This document shows, piece by piece, positions 1 to 13,138 of a stretch of DNA of 64,000 bases. The translations under genes and the position numbers were made by a program. The notes beneath the pieces are model-generated. The model saw nothing but the letters and a program-made list of their open reading frames with translations. It was not told the origin of the DNA and did no database searches. Origin of the DNA: Anoplolepis gracilipes (Eukaryota; Arthropoda; Insecta; Hymenoptera; Formicidae); assembly GCF_047496725.1 (NCBI RefSeq), contig NC_132972.1, positions 10,255,001 to 10,319,000 of the forward strand, in the 5' to 3' direction. The number at the start of each line of letters is the position of its first letter. Positions within the stretch are counted from its first letter, which is position 1.

Positions 1-256
1 GTAAATTTTAGATGGACATGCAAGTCTAAACATTGCAGGTTTAGATATTGAAAAGATATCTAATAATATCTACTACTAGCATAATTTTACACATCTACAT
101 ATTAAGAATAATGTCTCGAGTTTATTACATAAATTGCATTATATCAGAACTTGATAGCAATGTCTTGCAAAAACATGTCAAAGATGTCGTTATAACGACA
201 TACATATACAGATATACCTATATCACAATTATTCAAAGTTTAACATATTAGACATT

Positions 257-680
257 TTAAAAGGGACACGTCACAACTGTCCGGATCGATTTGATTCTCC
301 TTGAAATTGTTATTAAACGCAAAAAATCTAAAAGACACGTATTTTTTTATACGTGCGCAATCTCGTTGTTTAAGAGGTAAAACACCCTTTTGAAAAAAAT
401 GATGTTTTTCTTTCGGATCAAATATCGTCGAAACTATAAGAGATAAAAAAAAATTGTTAAATAAAAGTTTAACGCTTTTAAGAATACTTTAATTTGGTGA
501 GAAAAAAATTATAAAATTTTGAAAAAATTTTGGGTTCTTTTTTTCATAACTTTAAAGTACTCTCCAAATTGATAAACTTTTGTTTAACAATTTGGAGTGT
601 CTTTTAGATTTTTATGTTTAACAACATATTTCAAGAAAAATCAAATCGGTTCCGGATAGTTGTGACATGCCCCTTGTTAA
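257..680. mobile_element. TTAA-flanked fold-back MITE
   Basis: TTAA (257-260 and 677-680) flanks a 416-bp element. Its ends are inverted repeats of about 80 bp: 261-338 begins AAGGGACACGTCACAACT, and the reverse complement of 597-676 begins CAAGGGGCATGTCACAACT. Both arms continue through TCCGGA, CGATTTGATT, a TTGAAAT-containing stretch and TCTAAAAGACAC. A second, inner inverted pair (about 455-512 with 535-593) means most of the element can fold back. No coding capacity. The TTAA duplication suggests piggyBac-type mobilisation, but the ends lack the usual CCC start, so the superfamily is uncertain. Confidence 0.75.
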
Positions 681-939
681 TAATATAATTATACAAACAT
701 CAAATAAAAATTTGATTATAATTTACATTGTTCAACGAGCAATATAATTATTTATTTACACTCTTAATTTTTACTTAATGCATTAAAATATTTATAAAGT
801 AAAAAATTTTTTTATCAGTGTCTCTTGAAATTTTTGCAGAAATACTCGATTCTTCGAATAACATTACTCGATAATTTTTCTCCAATTCTCGACAGAATAT
901 TGCGAGGTTTCTACATAGAATGTTGTTGGCAATCTACGC

Positions 940-1413
940 TAAATCGTTCTTCGAATCGGCTCGAGGTGGCCGCTCTAATTCCCGCGGTGCACGCTTGGCC
1001 GGCGCACCACGAACCACGACGCGTGCACACACGCGTGTTCTCCGCGTTTCACGTGTGCGTCTAGCGCTACCGCACTCCATCTTTTCTCTCTCTTTCACTT
1101 CCTTTCCTCATCAGAATTCCGCTCTATCCGCTCTATAACGTCGTCCGTATATAAATGCGGACAGGAAATTATAGTGGCCGCGCGAGCGGTCCCCTCTTTT
1201 CTCGCTCTCCGGATGCACTCGATGCTTCCCTTCCGGTGTGTCATGCCGACTCGGTATCGTCGACATTGAACGTTGCGCGTCGCGACGACGATACGTCATC
1301 CGGCGAGCGGCGTCTCTCGAAACCTTTCGTGATATCGCAACAGATGGCACCACGTGCCGGTATGCGTCGCGACGCGCCAAATTCTGCTGAAAGTTACCAT
1401 CGACGTCAACAGA
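940..1413. promoter_or_regulatory. CpG-rich block, possible promoter or regulatory element
   Basis: A sharp CpG-rich island in AT-rich DNA. It includes TATATAAAT at 1148-1156 followed by GC-rich sequence, and a possible donor (GAGAAA|gtaaaa) near 1412. It could be a promoter with a noncoding first exon. No coding potential is convincing. Confidence 0.25.
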
Positions 1414-3403
1414 GAAAGTAAAATCCTATCGGCAAATTTGATTTTATAAAACAATTTTTTTAGAATTTTTTTTAGCCAATTATATATAAATAATTTTATC
1501 TTAAATGAAGGATTCTGAAGAAGATATTTAAATAATGATTATCTCAGTCAAAATTAAACAATAAATATATGTAATTATGTTTAATAATTATTCTTACAAA
1601 ATTTATTGTTTCGTGATTTTCACGAAACTTTTACAAATTATTTGTTTAACAAGGAATTATGTGCATTTTTATTTTTCGTTTTCTACATATGTGCTTTTTT
1701 ATTTCACGATGAAATGGATAAGAGAAATGTTTTTCCGGCGATAGAATTAATAATTGGAATTTGTGTGTGTATGTATATATATATATATAAAATTATCTTT
1801 TGATTGTTATTATATATTATAGATTAGAAATAAGAAATGTGTTTTTTACAATTTACTTGCTCAAATAAAAAATTTATTAACTACAAGAACTCTTTAAATA
1901 TAAAGACCAATACACACTCGTGAGTTGTGAAATAAAGATTAATCGATTAATGTATAACCTTATTTATAATGTCAATGAAAAAACATAAATTTTCATATTT
2001 ATTTTGTATTCTATCAATTCGTGCGTTACATTTGTTAATTTTGATAAATGACATTTGTGTATGATATTTTTATACACATCATATTTTATTTCATAAACAT
2101 AAAGTCGAAAGTTTATTCGTGATACTTTCATCAATTTCAGTTTGCATGTAGTATTTTACATCAAGAGAACGAGAAAATTAGTTATATGTATATATCGTAC
2201 ACATTAGATTTTTATTTTGTCAAAATTATTTTTCTATTTGTACTATTTTATGTTTATGAACGTATATCTATACTTATATGTAAACATATGTTGGTCTGCT
2301 TTATTGCAGAAAATTTAGCGAATCTTTTATCTCAGCATGCGTTTAAAAACGAAAATATCAGTATGATGGTGAACGATAACGATTTTTCGCTTATAACGTT
2401 TCGCCAAAAGATAAATATTAACTTCGTCAACATGTTTCGGCAAACATGGATTGGCGCATGTCTCCATTATATATCCCGCATGAAAACCAATCATCCGGAT
2501 TTAATCCTCTCCATCCGATTATCTCTTTTATTTACAGATCTAATTCTGTGAGGTCCAACGAACATCTCTGTAAAGTTGACGCCCTATTTGTAGGAGATTT
2601 TGATATAATCGATAAAGTTTGGACTCTTCTTTCAATAAAAAGTTGCTAACATATGTTATGTTCTTATCATACGAAAAAATTGATAAAAAGTGACATATTT
2701 ATTTCACTCAAGAATCGATTTGAGAATACTAGATAGAAAGTGTTGTCTAAAATATAAAAACCGTTTAGATCTCTTCTTTCACTTTGATTATATCGAATTC
2801 ATAGAAACTTTTAGAGATTAATCGTCAACTTGTGTGTTTTTAAACTATTCTGAATTCAAAACTGAATTAATTGTCAAAAGACACAGGCGATGTCTAATTA
2901 AGACAATAATTAATAATAATCGCAAAGAGGATTTTATACACAACGATACACCAATTCCAGTTATTTGCCACTCACAAGTTACGATCATCATGGCCGCGTG
3001 ATGACCGTATTACGCGCGCGCGGCAAGCTATTTCCTTGATATTTATTTTATTTCCGCTGCGCGAAACTCTTCGCGTTCGTTAACGCACCTTCTGCTCATT
3101 TATTCCCTGTTCATGCCATCACGAACGTTGAACAACAAATTGCTCGCAAGATCTGCTCGTTGATCGTGGGAACGGGGAGACTCGCGACAGTAACGCAGTC
3201 ATTCTCCATGCGAGTTAATATTGTAAAATATAAACGAGAGGAGCATTCTAAGAAGGGCTCCAGGCTAAAAGCATCATTTTGCCGGAGAAGACACGATAAT
3301 GCACGATGCAATTAACGCGCAATATGCGAAGTTTAAAAAAGAAGCGATACGTAAATTTAATATCATTGATCACATTAGATATCTTCGATGAAAATAATTT
3401 TCT

Positions 3404-3410
<7 letters not shown>

Positions 3411-3435
<25 letters not shown>
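3411..3435. repeat. (GA)n microsatellite
   Basis: Twelve or so GA units after TCTCGAGAAA. Confidence 0.95.
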
Positions 3436-6400
3436 CTGATAGTTGTAATATTTCATGTCATAATTGCTGGTCGAGGATGTGCAGAGTAGTAATTCGCGAT
3501 ACATTTACATTCTCAAGGCATCGTCTAAATTTATCATGCACCAACATGTGTATATGGAAGATCTAGAGGAAAGGAATTAATAACTTACGCATCTAAATGA
3601 ACTCATTGTCGGAAATAACGAACAAGCAAAAGTCAATGTTTTACATAAGATGTCTCAAAGTCGTTTTTTTTTTTTTAATTTTTAATTAAGTCCTCTCAAT
3701 TTGTTTGAAAAATAGATTCATCTAATTAAATATATCTAAACATTAGAAAATGATACTTTAAAAAAGAATAAAAAAAATGGAACTCAAATTTAGTTTTAAC
3801 TAAATCTTGACTTTAATTTGTAGTAATTTGTTTACTTCCGATTTAATTATTTACTAGAATATGGGATATGTATATAAGAAATTGACAAACTGATGTAAAC
3901 GCGCGGAAAGGAAAATAATTTATCGCGATAGGATACGTCCAAAAACGTTCGTTAAATATTCGCGAAATCGAGATCGGCGGCGATTAACGTAACTCATCTC
4001 CCTGTATTCAGTTTCACCTGTGGTTTCCACGCGGGATAAGCACGAATGTACATCCTCCCCGCCGTAATATTCTATATTAAGGATCCGTCGTCGGCGGCGT
4101 GTATATTTGCCAAAGTAAATAGGGAGAATGAATGTGTACGTGTGCAGGTGTTCAAATGTGTGCGCGTGTGCATGTGTACTCGCGTGCACAGATAAGAACA
4201 CATATATACACGGTGTCCCGTTGCAGAACGCAATACGAGTGCAAGCCTCGATTGACCCTAGCCATTGTATACGAGCAAATATTGCGCGCAAGACGCATTC
4301 CATTAATTAATATCGGTAGACGCATTCTTGTCCACGTCCCTCGTTTCATCCACCTGTGTAAATACTCATATTTCCTCTCTTGTCGTTCACGAGACGCAAA
4401 TGCATGTTGTGGCGACGGTTTCAGATTAATACTTCGATAATGGTTTAAAGTCGGCTATACTCTCTGATGAAACAAAACTTTTTTTAGAAACACAAATACA
4501 TCTTCTTTGAAGATATTACATATATCAAAAGCATTTTAATTAAGAAGAATTAAAAAGTTTTTGGAGCTTGAAATGATTGAATGCGTTAAAAATTTTTTTT
4601 TGTAATATTAACATTACAAAGAATTTGTAATATTATATATTAAGTTTACATTTAATCAAAATTTTTTATTTATTTTTTATCTTTATTGTTTTTAAAATTT
4701 TTATATTTTCTGTAATTAATTACACACTTAATAGAGAAATAGAAATATTTACTTAATAAATGTAAGAAAAGAAAATGAAGGGGGAATATGTAAAAGGGAA
4801 TTATAATATAGAGATAAAATTGATAATTAAAATAAATATATCTGATCAATTTATCTTTTAAATATTAAAGAGTCATTATTTTTTTGTAATGATTTTATTA
4901 TAATCATTGATTATAATAAGTATTATGATATCACAATTTTACCGTGAGGGATTTCATTCAACAATATAAAACTTCTAAAAAAAGTTTAAAATATTAGTAG
5001 TATAAAATTTCTTATGCGGCGCACATACAGTTTGATAAACTAGTCGTTAGTTAAGAGATAAACGTGAGCGAAATGGATCGATGTAATCTCCCGAATCCTT
5101 GCTTCGTTTCCCTATGTAAATACATGTGCACGTAGTTGTTCATCGACAATACACATCATACCGAGTATTATCTTTTTTTTCTCATCACCACTTTGAAAAA
5201 CGTAGTGATTTTAATTATCGGAGAAAAAGTTGGGAAAATTTATATCTCTGATTTATTTCTTCGTGACTGGTAGATATTCTTGCCAATTATAATCTTGTAA
5301 AATTGTTGAAAAAGATTGTCTTTTTCATTTAAATGTTACCAGTAGTAGTTTTTTTACTTCATCTACATTAATTAAACTATTCATTTTGAATATCGAGTTA
5401 AGATTAGCTATGATATGAATTGAATAGGATAAATAACTAGTTTTAAAGTTTTAAATAAAGTGAATTAATCGTATAAATGTAATATTTATTATATTTATTG
5501 AAAGTTATTTTTATATATTTATTTTTAAAATAAAATATTTGAACATTTGTGTGAAAAAGAAATCCTTTAGATATATATAAAAAAAATATATTTATTTAAA
5601 ATGTGTACTTATTTCTGTCAAGTAATTAAAACAAAAGTGTTTAAAAATTTTTTTACAATTTATTTCAATTTTATTTTCACGTCAGTGTCACAGAGATAGT
5701 AATCGGTCAGCTAATAAACTTTCCTTTTTTTTCCGCAAAGGAAACCCTAATACAGACCTTCGATATTTCCTTCATCTTTATATTTTAGACAATTTTGATC
5801 TCCATTATTTCCCGCTTTATTTCTTACTATGTGATAATATTAGTAACGGGTGGCAAAATATGTTCATGGTAAGAAAAATAAAATTTAAAAACTGCAGTTG
5901 ACATAATTTATTGACTGACAAACAACAGATGATAAATTCGATATTTTTTCTTTTTACTTTATTTTTATTTTATCTCCTTTCACTTTCATTTTTTCAATTT
6001 AACTTGAGAGTATATGCAGTGCCGTTACCAACGCCACTGTCACCATCCGCGCTCCGATATTAAAGCATTGCTACCGACCAGACATTTGCTGCGCCATTAG
6101 TCTTGAGCGGGGTAGAATTTCTATTGAATACCGTCAGCGCACTTGCAGAACTCACCCGCCCCTTTCTCTCTTTCTCTCTCTCTTTGACCCTTCGTGGATA
6201 TTTCCTCTACGGTTATTTCGCCGTTTTCGCCATTTCGGTTCGCAATACGACTCGTACGAACGTTATATACGCATCGCATTTCCCCGTTCTCTCCTTTCAG
6301 CTGCGACCGAGTTCACAGCTAACATAAAAATGTTGAAAAGTCCAAGAACTCTCTCTCTCTCTCTGCGGTAGTCCCCCATCGGGAACACCAGAATGGAATT

Positions 6401-7207
6401 AATTCCGATCACGAAGGGAGACGGTAGTACTCACGGAATGTGCTCGATGCACTCGCGCGCATAGATTCGGCCTCCTTCGCATGATAAAAACGTCGGACGC
6501 GCGCGGGACCATAGGTCGAACAAATTCCCGTTTTTTCGTAAATATTTATAGAAGCTACCTCTGACGTAAATCCATGTTTTTTCTGCGCTTAATACCGCAC
6601 GAGCATGGTGAGCATATAAATATTTCGCATGCATAGTGTTGTATGTACAGTGTTGTAGCGACTTTATTATGTTGAGCGCTTGCATCAGTTTATGGAGTTT
6701 AGCTGTCATTCATTACTTGAAACCTGAAAGAAATTTAATAGGCAGTTTACCTATTCGTAACAAATTAATTTATGCTTGATTGATAATTGTGTTAATTGTA
6801 AACACAAAAAATCTTATTTTTGAAAAATGGCGTTCAATTTTGTATACGTAATTGTATGACTAACTCTTTTTTTTCTTGAACTAAATTTAATTATAAGTTT
6901 TATAAAACATGAAACAATGTGATAATCACATTTATATATTCTTAATCTTTAATATTTTTTGATAGTTTCCAACAACTTTAGATATGATAATCCTAAATGA
7001 TTTTTGCCGGAAAGTATTTTCGATCTTATAAAGAATTGAAAACTCATCTCCTATAAATTTCTTTTAACATACTTATGCTTTTTTTTTGTTTTTTTATGTA
7101 AACTAAAAATTTCGCTAAATAAATTTTTTATATATGTACATTTTTTTCCAGAAAACGAATAATATTTGAAAATAACAAAGGATAAGAAAGGATAACCAAA
7201 GGATAGC

Positions 7208-7364
7208 ATTTTTCAAGAATAATTGTTTAAAAATTACATGAAAATACTCATGTAATATGAACTTTATGCAAAGCTTTTATAATATACATTATACAAACTA
7301 TACTGCTGACGCATATGTGTGTTTGCAGTATATTGTTTAATAATAAAAGAAATAGAAAAATATA
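7208..7364 (+). repeat. direct repeat A, copy 1
   Basis: 157 bp running from ATTTTTCAAGAATAATTG to AAATAGAAAAATATA, nearly identical to 8490-8645 in the same orientation. The copies differ at only a handful of positions. Confidence 0.88.
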
Positions 7365-8489
7365 AAGATAAGAAACTGCATAATATTTTCATGTCTGTCA
7401 AATTTCAGCGAATATTTAATAAACATGCTTTTAGTACTTTTAAAAATAACATTTTTCACGCTTATTATATATAAAATTCGAGTAACATTGATTCTTGTAT
7501 GAATTAAACAACTCGTCGCTAAATCCAGTGAAATGCAACCGAAGAGATTGCTTCGCTAATGAATTAATAAATCAGCTATTTATTTTCAACTGTGTTGATC
7601 CATCTTTGCTGCATCGTTAATTACTGTTCAGAGAGGCATCTATCGTGAGTTGAGAATCGGAGCACGCATTACTCGTACCCGTTTTATCAGGGACTGATTA
7701 ACGCGTATCGCCGTTGGATTAACGCGATTTACCTTTCTCATCGAGGATAGCGGGCAACAGAATCGCGGCTCGGGCCCAACGGAAACGTCGATATCCGATG
7801 GGCCTCTCATTTGTCATTCATTGCGCGCGCGCGTGTTCGTGCATTTTGCTCGATTAACCAAGTAATTTGGCGCGTTTAGCGGTTTCGCTTTTCCATCAAT
7901 CACGTGTGATGGATCGGCGCCAGGCCGGGACAGCCCGTATTTGCGAGTGATAACACGTCTCGCGCGATTACGTTCACTTGATGCTGGCTTTGCGCGGTAA
8001 CGATGCTCACCGCTGAGCAAGTTCGATAGAAAAAAAAAAAAAATATTCCTTCGTGAAAATTGTTGTCGTCGCTGTAACACGTTGTAGACGCTCGAGATTA
8101 ATCTCTCTGAAAAATTCGTTGTCGATGACATATAATCTTCCAATACTTTTGACTTTTATATGACAGATAACAGACTGCAAAAAATCGTAAACATCATGAA
8201 CGGAACCAATATATGTTCTCTTCTCTACCGCATAAAAGACAAAGAGATATTTAATTTAAAAAAATGGGTCTTTTTATTAATTAGAATTAATTAAAATTTC
8301 CATTATAATTTGTTTTACATGCAAATTTAAATTTTATAAAATGTAATTTTTCGCGATTAAAATAATCACTTTAAAACTGTGAATTTATAATGTTTGATAA
8401 AAGTTTTGCTTCAATTGTTGATGTGACAATTATCTTTTAAAACAAAGATATTTATACGTTTATAACTAACAGTCTATTGACAAAATAAT

Positions 8490-8645
8490 ATTTTTCAAGA
8501 ACAATTGTTTAAAAATTACATGAAAATACTCATGTGATATGAACTTTATTGCAAAGCTTTTAATATACATTATACAAACTATACTGCTGACGTATATGTG
8601 TGTTTGCAGTATATTGTTTAATAATAAAAGAAATAGAAAAATATA
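8490..8645 (+). repeat. direct repeat A, copy 2
   Basis: Second copy of the 157-bp repeat, differing by a few substitutions (for example CATGTGATATG for CATGTAATATG) and small indels. The copies are separated by about 1.1 kb of unrelated sequence. Confidence 0.88.
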
Positions 8646-11600
8646 TTTAATATGTTACAGCGCTTTTTGAATATTAATTATATACATATATCGATTATAT
8701 ATATTACACATTTATCTGAAAATATTTTAATTTGTCTATTTAAAGTTATAGTCTTCTTTCGATTAACACAAAAAATAATAATATTTGAATTTTGCACAGT
8801 TTTATTTGATTGGTGTGCGTATCTAATCTTACTGCACTTTGAAAGCGTAGGGTGCAACCGTTGGACACGACGTTCGTTTGAAAAAGTTTCGCTGTGCCCA
8901 ATCTCCTTTTCGTATTCTATCAGTGTCACATGTCTCGCGTGATTTATGAATCAGTCAGCATGTCGACGTTATCATAAATCAAAGAAAGCTTTTCTTTACG
9001 TGTGCATCTAGACCGGACGACGCCGTTATTCGGTCATCAAAACCCACTCTGTGACACCATCGATCGGCGGCGAATCCAGGAGACAAAATATCATCACAGT
9101 ATGTGTGCATACGAGTTTGTATGTCTGTTTGTGATAATCTTATGGTAATTAATCTGTTTTGCCATGTGCTGTGGTTAACTTTAAGCTTGTAGAATGGAAA
9201 CGCGTGCTTAATCACTAGAAATTAGTGTAATACTCATATGAGAAACCCTTGCAAGCCTTGAATATCAAAATAACTTTGTCATTACGATAAATTGAAATTA
9301 TACATAAACATATTTTGTCCCCTGTATCAATAATTATTGATCATATTTTTTTACGACAAATATTAAGTTATATATGATATATTAAATTCTTACACATGTT
9401 TATCATAATTCGCATTGCTATCGATTTGTGAAAATTACAACAATACATATTACAAATCTTAAGTTGTATTAATTTTTTTTCTTAAGAAAATGGGCTAGAC
9501 AGTTATTGGTATTTTTTGTATTTATTTATTTTCACAATTATCATTTTTTGCTGTGTCATAAAATTATTTAAGGATATAAAGTAAAAAATTATTTTAAAAA
9601 TGCACATGCTATTGTCATAATATTATAATTTTTCAAAGTTTGATTCGAAAATAATTCGTGGTCGATTCTAGGCCTTGGAAAGAAATCTTTATTATTGAAC
9701 GATACGCTTTGTTTTCGAACCCTATTTCGTCATGAATTTACAACTTGAATTATTCATCATACAGAAATAATTAAATAATAATTAATTGCAAATTTTACAC
9801 ATGTACGGGATAAATATAAATCAATGAATGACTGACTCAACTCATTGAGTAATTGTTCGTATCACTTTAATCAAATATATTCTTTAAAAAAAAACAACAT
9901 TATATTATCGATATTTGATCTAAAATCAATCTTTTTCCAAAAATTGCTCTATTCATTTTCTAATTCTATTGAAAGATTTGTATATCAGTGAGAAATTTAT
10001 TGTAGATATCCCGAATAAACTGAGACGCACAGTTTCGAGCTCGGCGCGTATTTTCTCTTCTCGATCGACGCTAAAAATTCAAAGGATAGCTTTGGTATAT
10101 CCCACGCTGTTCAACGCGCTATATAAACTGTAGGTGCACACACAGATATCTTACGCCGTAAATATGTAAGCGTAAAAATCGTTTTCACGTGGCTCGCGAT
10201 ATCGAAATCGAAGCTTACCGAAATCGCACCGGTTTCAATAGCTGATATATCGACCAGCATCCAGCGCGAAACCATGACAACCTCTCTCGCGTTATGCCGC
10301 GCGCATACACGGGCGTCGATATGTCGTGTGCAAGGGCTTAATGGATACTAATCGATGTCGCGTTAGGACCCCTATCGGCTGGTCTCCATTACGACGGACA
10401 GCATATTATATTTTTAGGGCCACGAGAGCACACGAGAGGGAAGCTTTTCGCGTACAGCGTTAATTTCTCACGCTTTCCCGTCGAACCCTTCCTCTCGTCG
10501 ACGGTGTCACGGCGGACGATATCTAATAGACATCGGATATACCACGTGCGGGGAAAGATTTACGTAATTTCGCATGAGACTGAAGTATATCGATCAGCTG
10601 CCGATAGCTGTTAACGTGTGTTCTGTCAATCCAAGTATATATTATCGATACCGTGCGTCGTGTATGATGGACATTTTTGAGATTGCTATCGTTACGACGC
10701 ACCACGTCTCTTTCACGTGTTACATTCTTCCTAAACCCTTCTTCATTCTCCCCGTTAAACTCCGCCACTGTTTGACGTCCTATATAAGATGCTGGTGATG
10801 GGTCTTTGCTTCTTGTCCGCTCGTGCGTCATTATTTAAACGTCTGGCGAAGGCAGAAAGTGGCAGGACGCAGGACTCGTAAAAAGTTAAAGAAATTGAGA
10901 AAAAGATTTCATTTAGCAATTATCAATAGAGAGCATAGATATTATACTAATATTCTTCCATTAGGGGAAAAATATTATTTATCCGGAATGAACGGAAGTA
11001 AACGATGATCTTTATCAAATTTTATATTTATAATTTAAAAAATTTTATATGTTACTCGAAAGAAAATACTAAATTTGTCATTTTGTCTCACTTACACTCA
11101 TTTTACTTGTTCTTTATATATTTGTAATACAGTACTAGTATAGTATACAAATATATCTCCTTGAAAATCTCTCAAATATTGCTTTTCTTCTTAAAGACAT
11201 TTTAAAATACGCAGACACGTGTCGAAGACACCCGTGAAAATCTTTGCGAACTTACGGTACTTTACCGTTTGTGGAAAAAAAAAATCATATTCATCTTTCT
11301 GCAAGACAAATCCTTGCAATGATGGTTCGACGTTCCGGAAGCAATCTCGTTTGACAGCTTACTGTCGCCATCGCGCCACAATTCGATATGTACATACACG
11401 TACATACTCGCGTTATATGAGATACGCATATCAGACTTCGCAGAAATTGAATCAGCAACGGTCGGAGAAAATGGTAACGTAAACGGAAACGTGTCACGCG
11501 AATCAACGGTGTTCCTTTCACGGTGACGCGCGACACTTTGCCGTTAGAGATAATATCATTTCATTCGGCAAATTGGCACCTATCATGGTTCAGAGGAGTA

Positions 11601-11849
11601 CTCATGCTTACGTTTATATATCTTTAACATTTTATTTGAAGCATTTTAGATAAAAATATATTTCACGTTATATAATGATTTACATGTAAAATTAAATATT
11701 AAACATTTAACTGTTATACATATAATATATTAAAAGAAAAAAATTCAACATTAATTTTATTTTACAGATACTACGCGTATAAATTTAAACATTAAATTTT
11801 AAATATCATTTATGTAAATTTAAATGAGATTAAATGTTAAATCAAATGT

Positions 11850-11970
11850 CCGTAATATAAAGCCATATAATAAAATTATAAAAGCAATGATAATATTATA
11901 TACCATCGGTACTACCGTAATATAAAGCTATTTAATAAAATTAAAAGCAATTATAATATACATAGGTATA
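11850..11970 (+). repeat. two-copy tandem repeat, 65-bp period
   Basis: CCGTAATATAAAGC recurs at 11850 and 11915, each followed by a related stretch with AATAAAATTA and AAAAGCAAT. Confidence 0.75.
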
Positions 11971-12792
11971 TATATATATACTATTGATTCTCATAATAAA
12001 AAATTTATTATATTAATATGCGTAATATATAATTATTTTTTATTAAAATGTTAAAGATTGTTTTTCTTCTTCTGGTTAATAATATCTAAGTTCTATTCTT
12101 TGAGATTTATTAATATCAAAGATAATTAATTCTCTTTATTGACATTTACAAAGACAATTTTTAATATTTCACCACACTGTATATACATGAATAACTTCAA
12201 TTATGCATATCACATGAAGTAGAAGAGACAAAAAGAGAGAAAGAAAGAGTAATGTAAAGGGCATATATCCCAGACAAGAGGAAAAATGATTGAAAGAAGC
12301 GAAAGGCGATTTTAAAGCCACTCTCGTGCGGATCAAGAAGGAGGGAAGGGTAATCACATATATACACATACATATATACAGCATTTCTTTTCGTCAATGT
12401 ATAGCCGCAGCGCTTTTGCAGATCTCGCCGATTTCTTAAGGAACAGCTTCGACAGCGAAGTGGCACTCGGATAAATCTAACGAAGATGATCGTGCAAAAT
12501 ATGATGGCGATTCGGCAAGAATCGGGAGAAAAACAGTGATCATTTAGTAGAATGAGTCTTTTTAGTTTTTCCTCTTCTCGCCCGCGAACTCGTATATTTC
12601 ACACCGTACTCAGCGTGTCGACGAAGCGAGAGGGTTCAATGGATCGAACAGATTTTCTCGACATACAGTGTGTTTTCTTGCGCGAATGAAAAAATACGTG
12701 CTTTGATGTATATTCAAAGATGAAAGCAAATATTTAGAAATATAATATATAACAGATTCTCGAACTTTAATGTATACAAAGAAAATCAAATA

Positions 12793-13138
12793 AGGGTAAA
12801 TTTGGCTAATAAGTAAAATTGGATAATCAGAATCAAGCGCTAGGTAAATAATGACTATTAATATGTCGGGTTTAATTACCTAATGATAATTTAATCGCGA
12901 AAATAGAATAAAACTCTTAATAGTAATTAGATAAATTTATTAAGATATTTATCAAACTGTAACGATAGTTTATAGAGTTTTATAGTTTTTATACTTTTAT
13001 TTTATTTATGCCCGAAAGTATTATTCCTGCTCGAAACAGAATGGTCTTAATAAATTTGCCTAATTAGGACATTCTAACATGTTTGCCATTAGGAGTTTTA
13101 TTCTATTTATGTACTATTTAGTTGATTTTTATTACCCT
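12793..13138. mobile_element. palindromic AT-rich element (MITE-like)
   Basis: The ends are inverted (AGGGTAA at 12793; the reverse complement of 13132-13138 is also AGGGTAA). Strong internal arms pair: 12901-12923 (AATAGAATAAAACTCTTAAT) with 13086-13108, and TAAATTTATTAAGA near 12930-12943 with 13045-13058. No open reading frame. No clear target-site duplication. Confidence 0.55.

Larger units (their letters stand above)
681..12792. other. spacer without recognised genes
   Basis: AT-rich DNA with CpG-rich blocks near 940-1400, 2990-3190, 3900-4440, 6030-6480, 7680-7990 and 10020-10560, plus direct repeat A and a tandem repeat. Open frames are short, compositionally biased and unlike any family I know. 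Confidence 0.6.
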
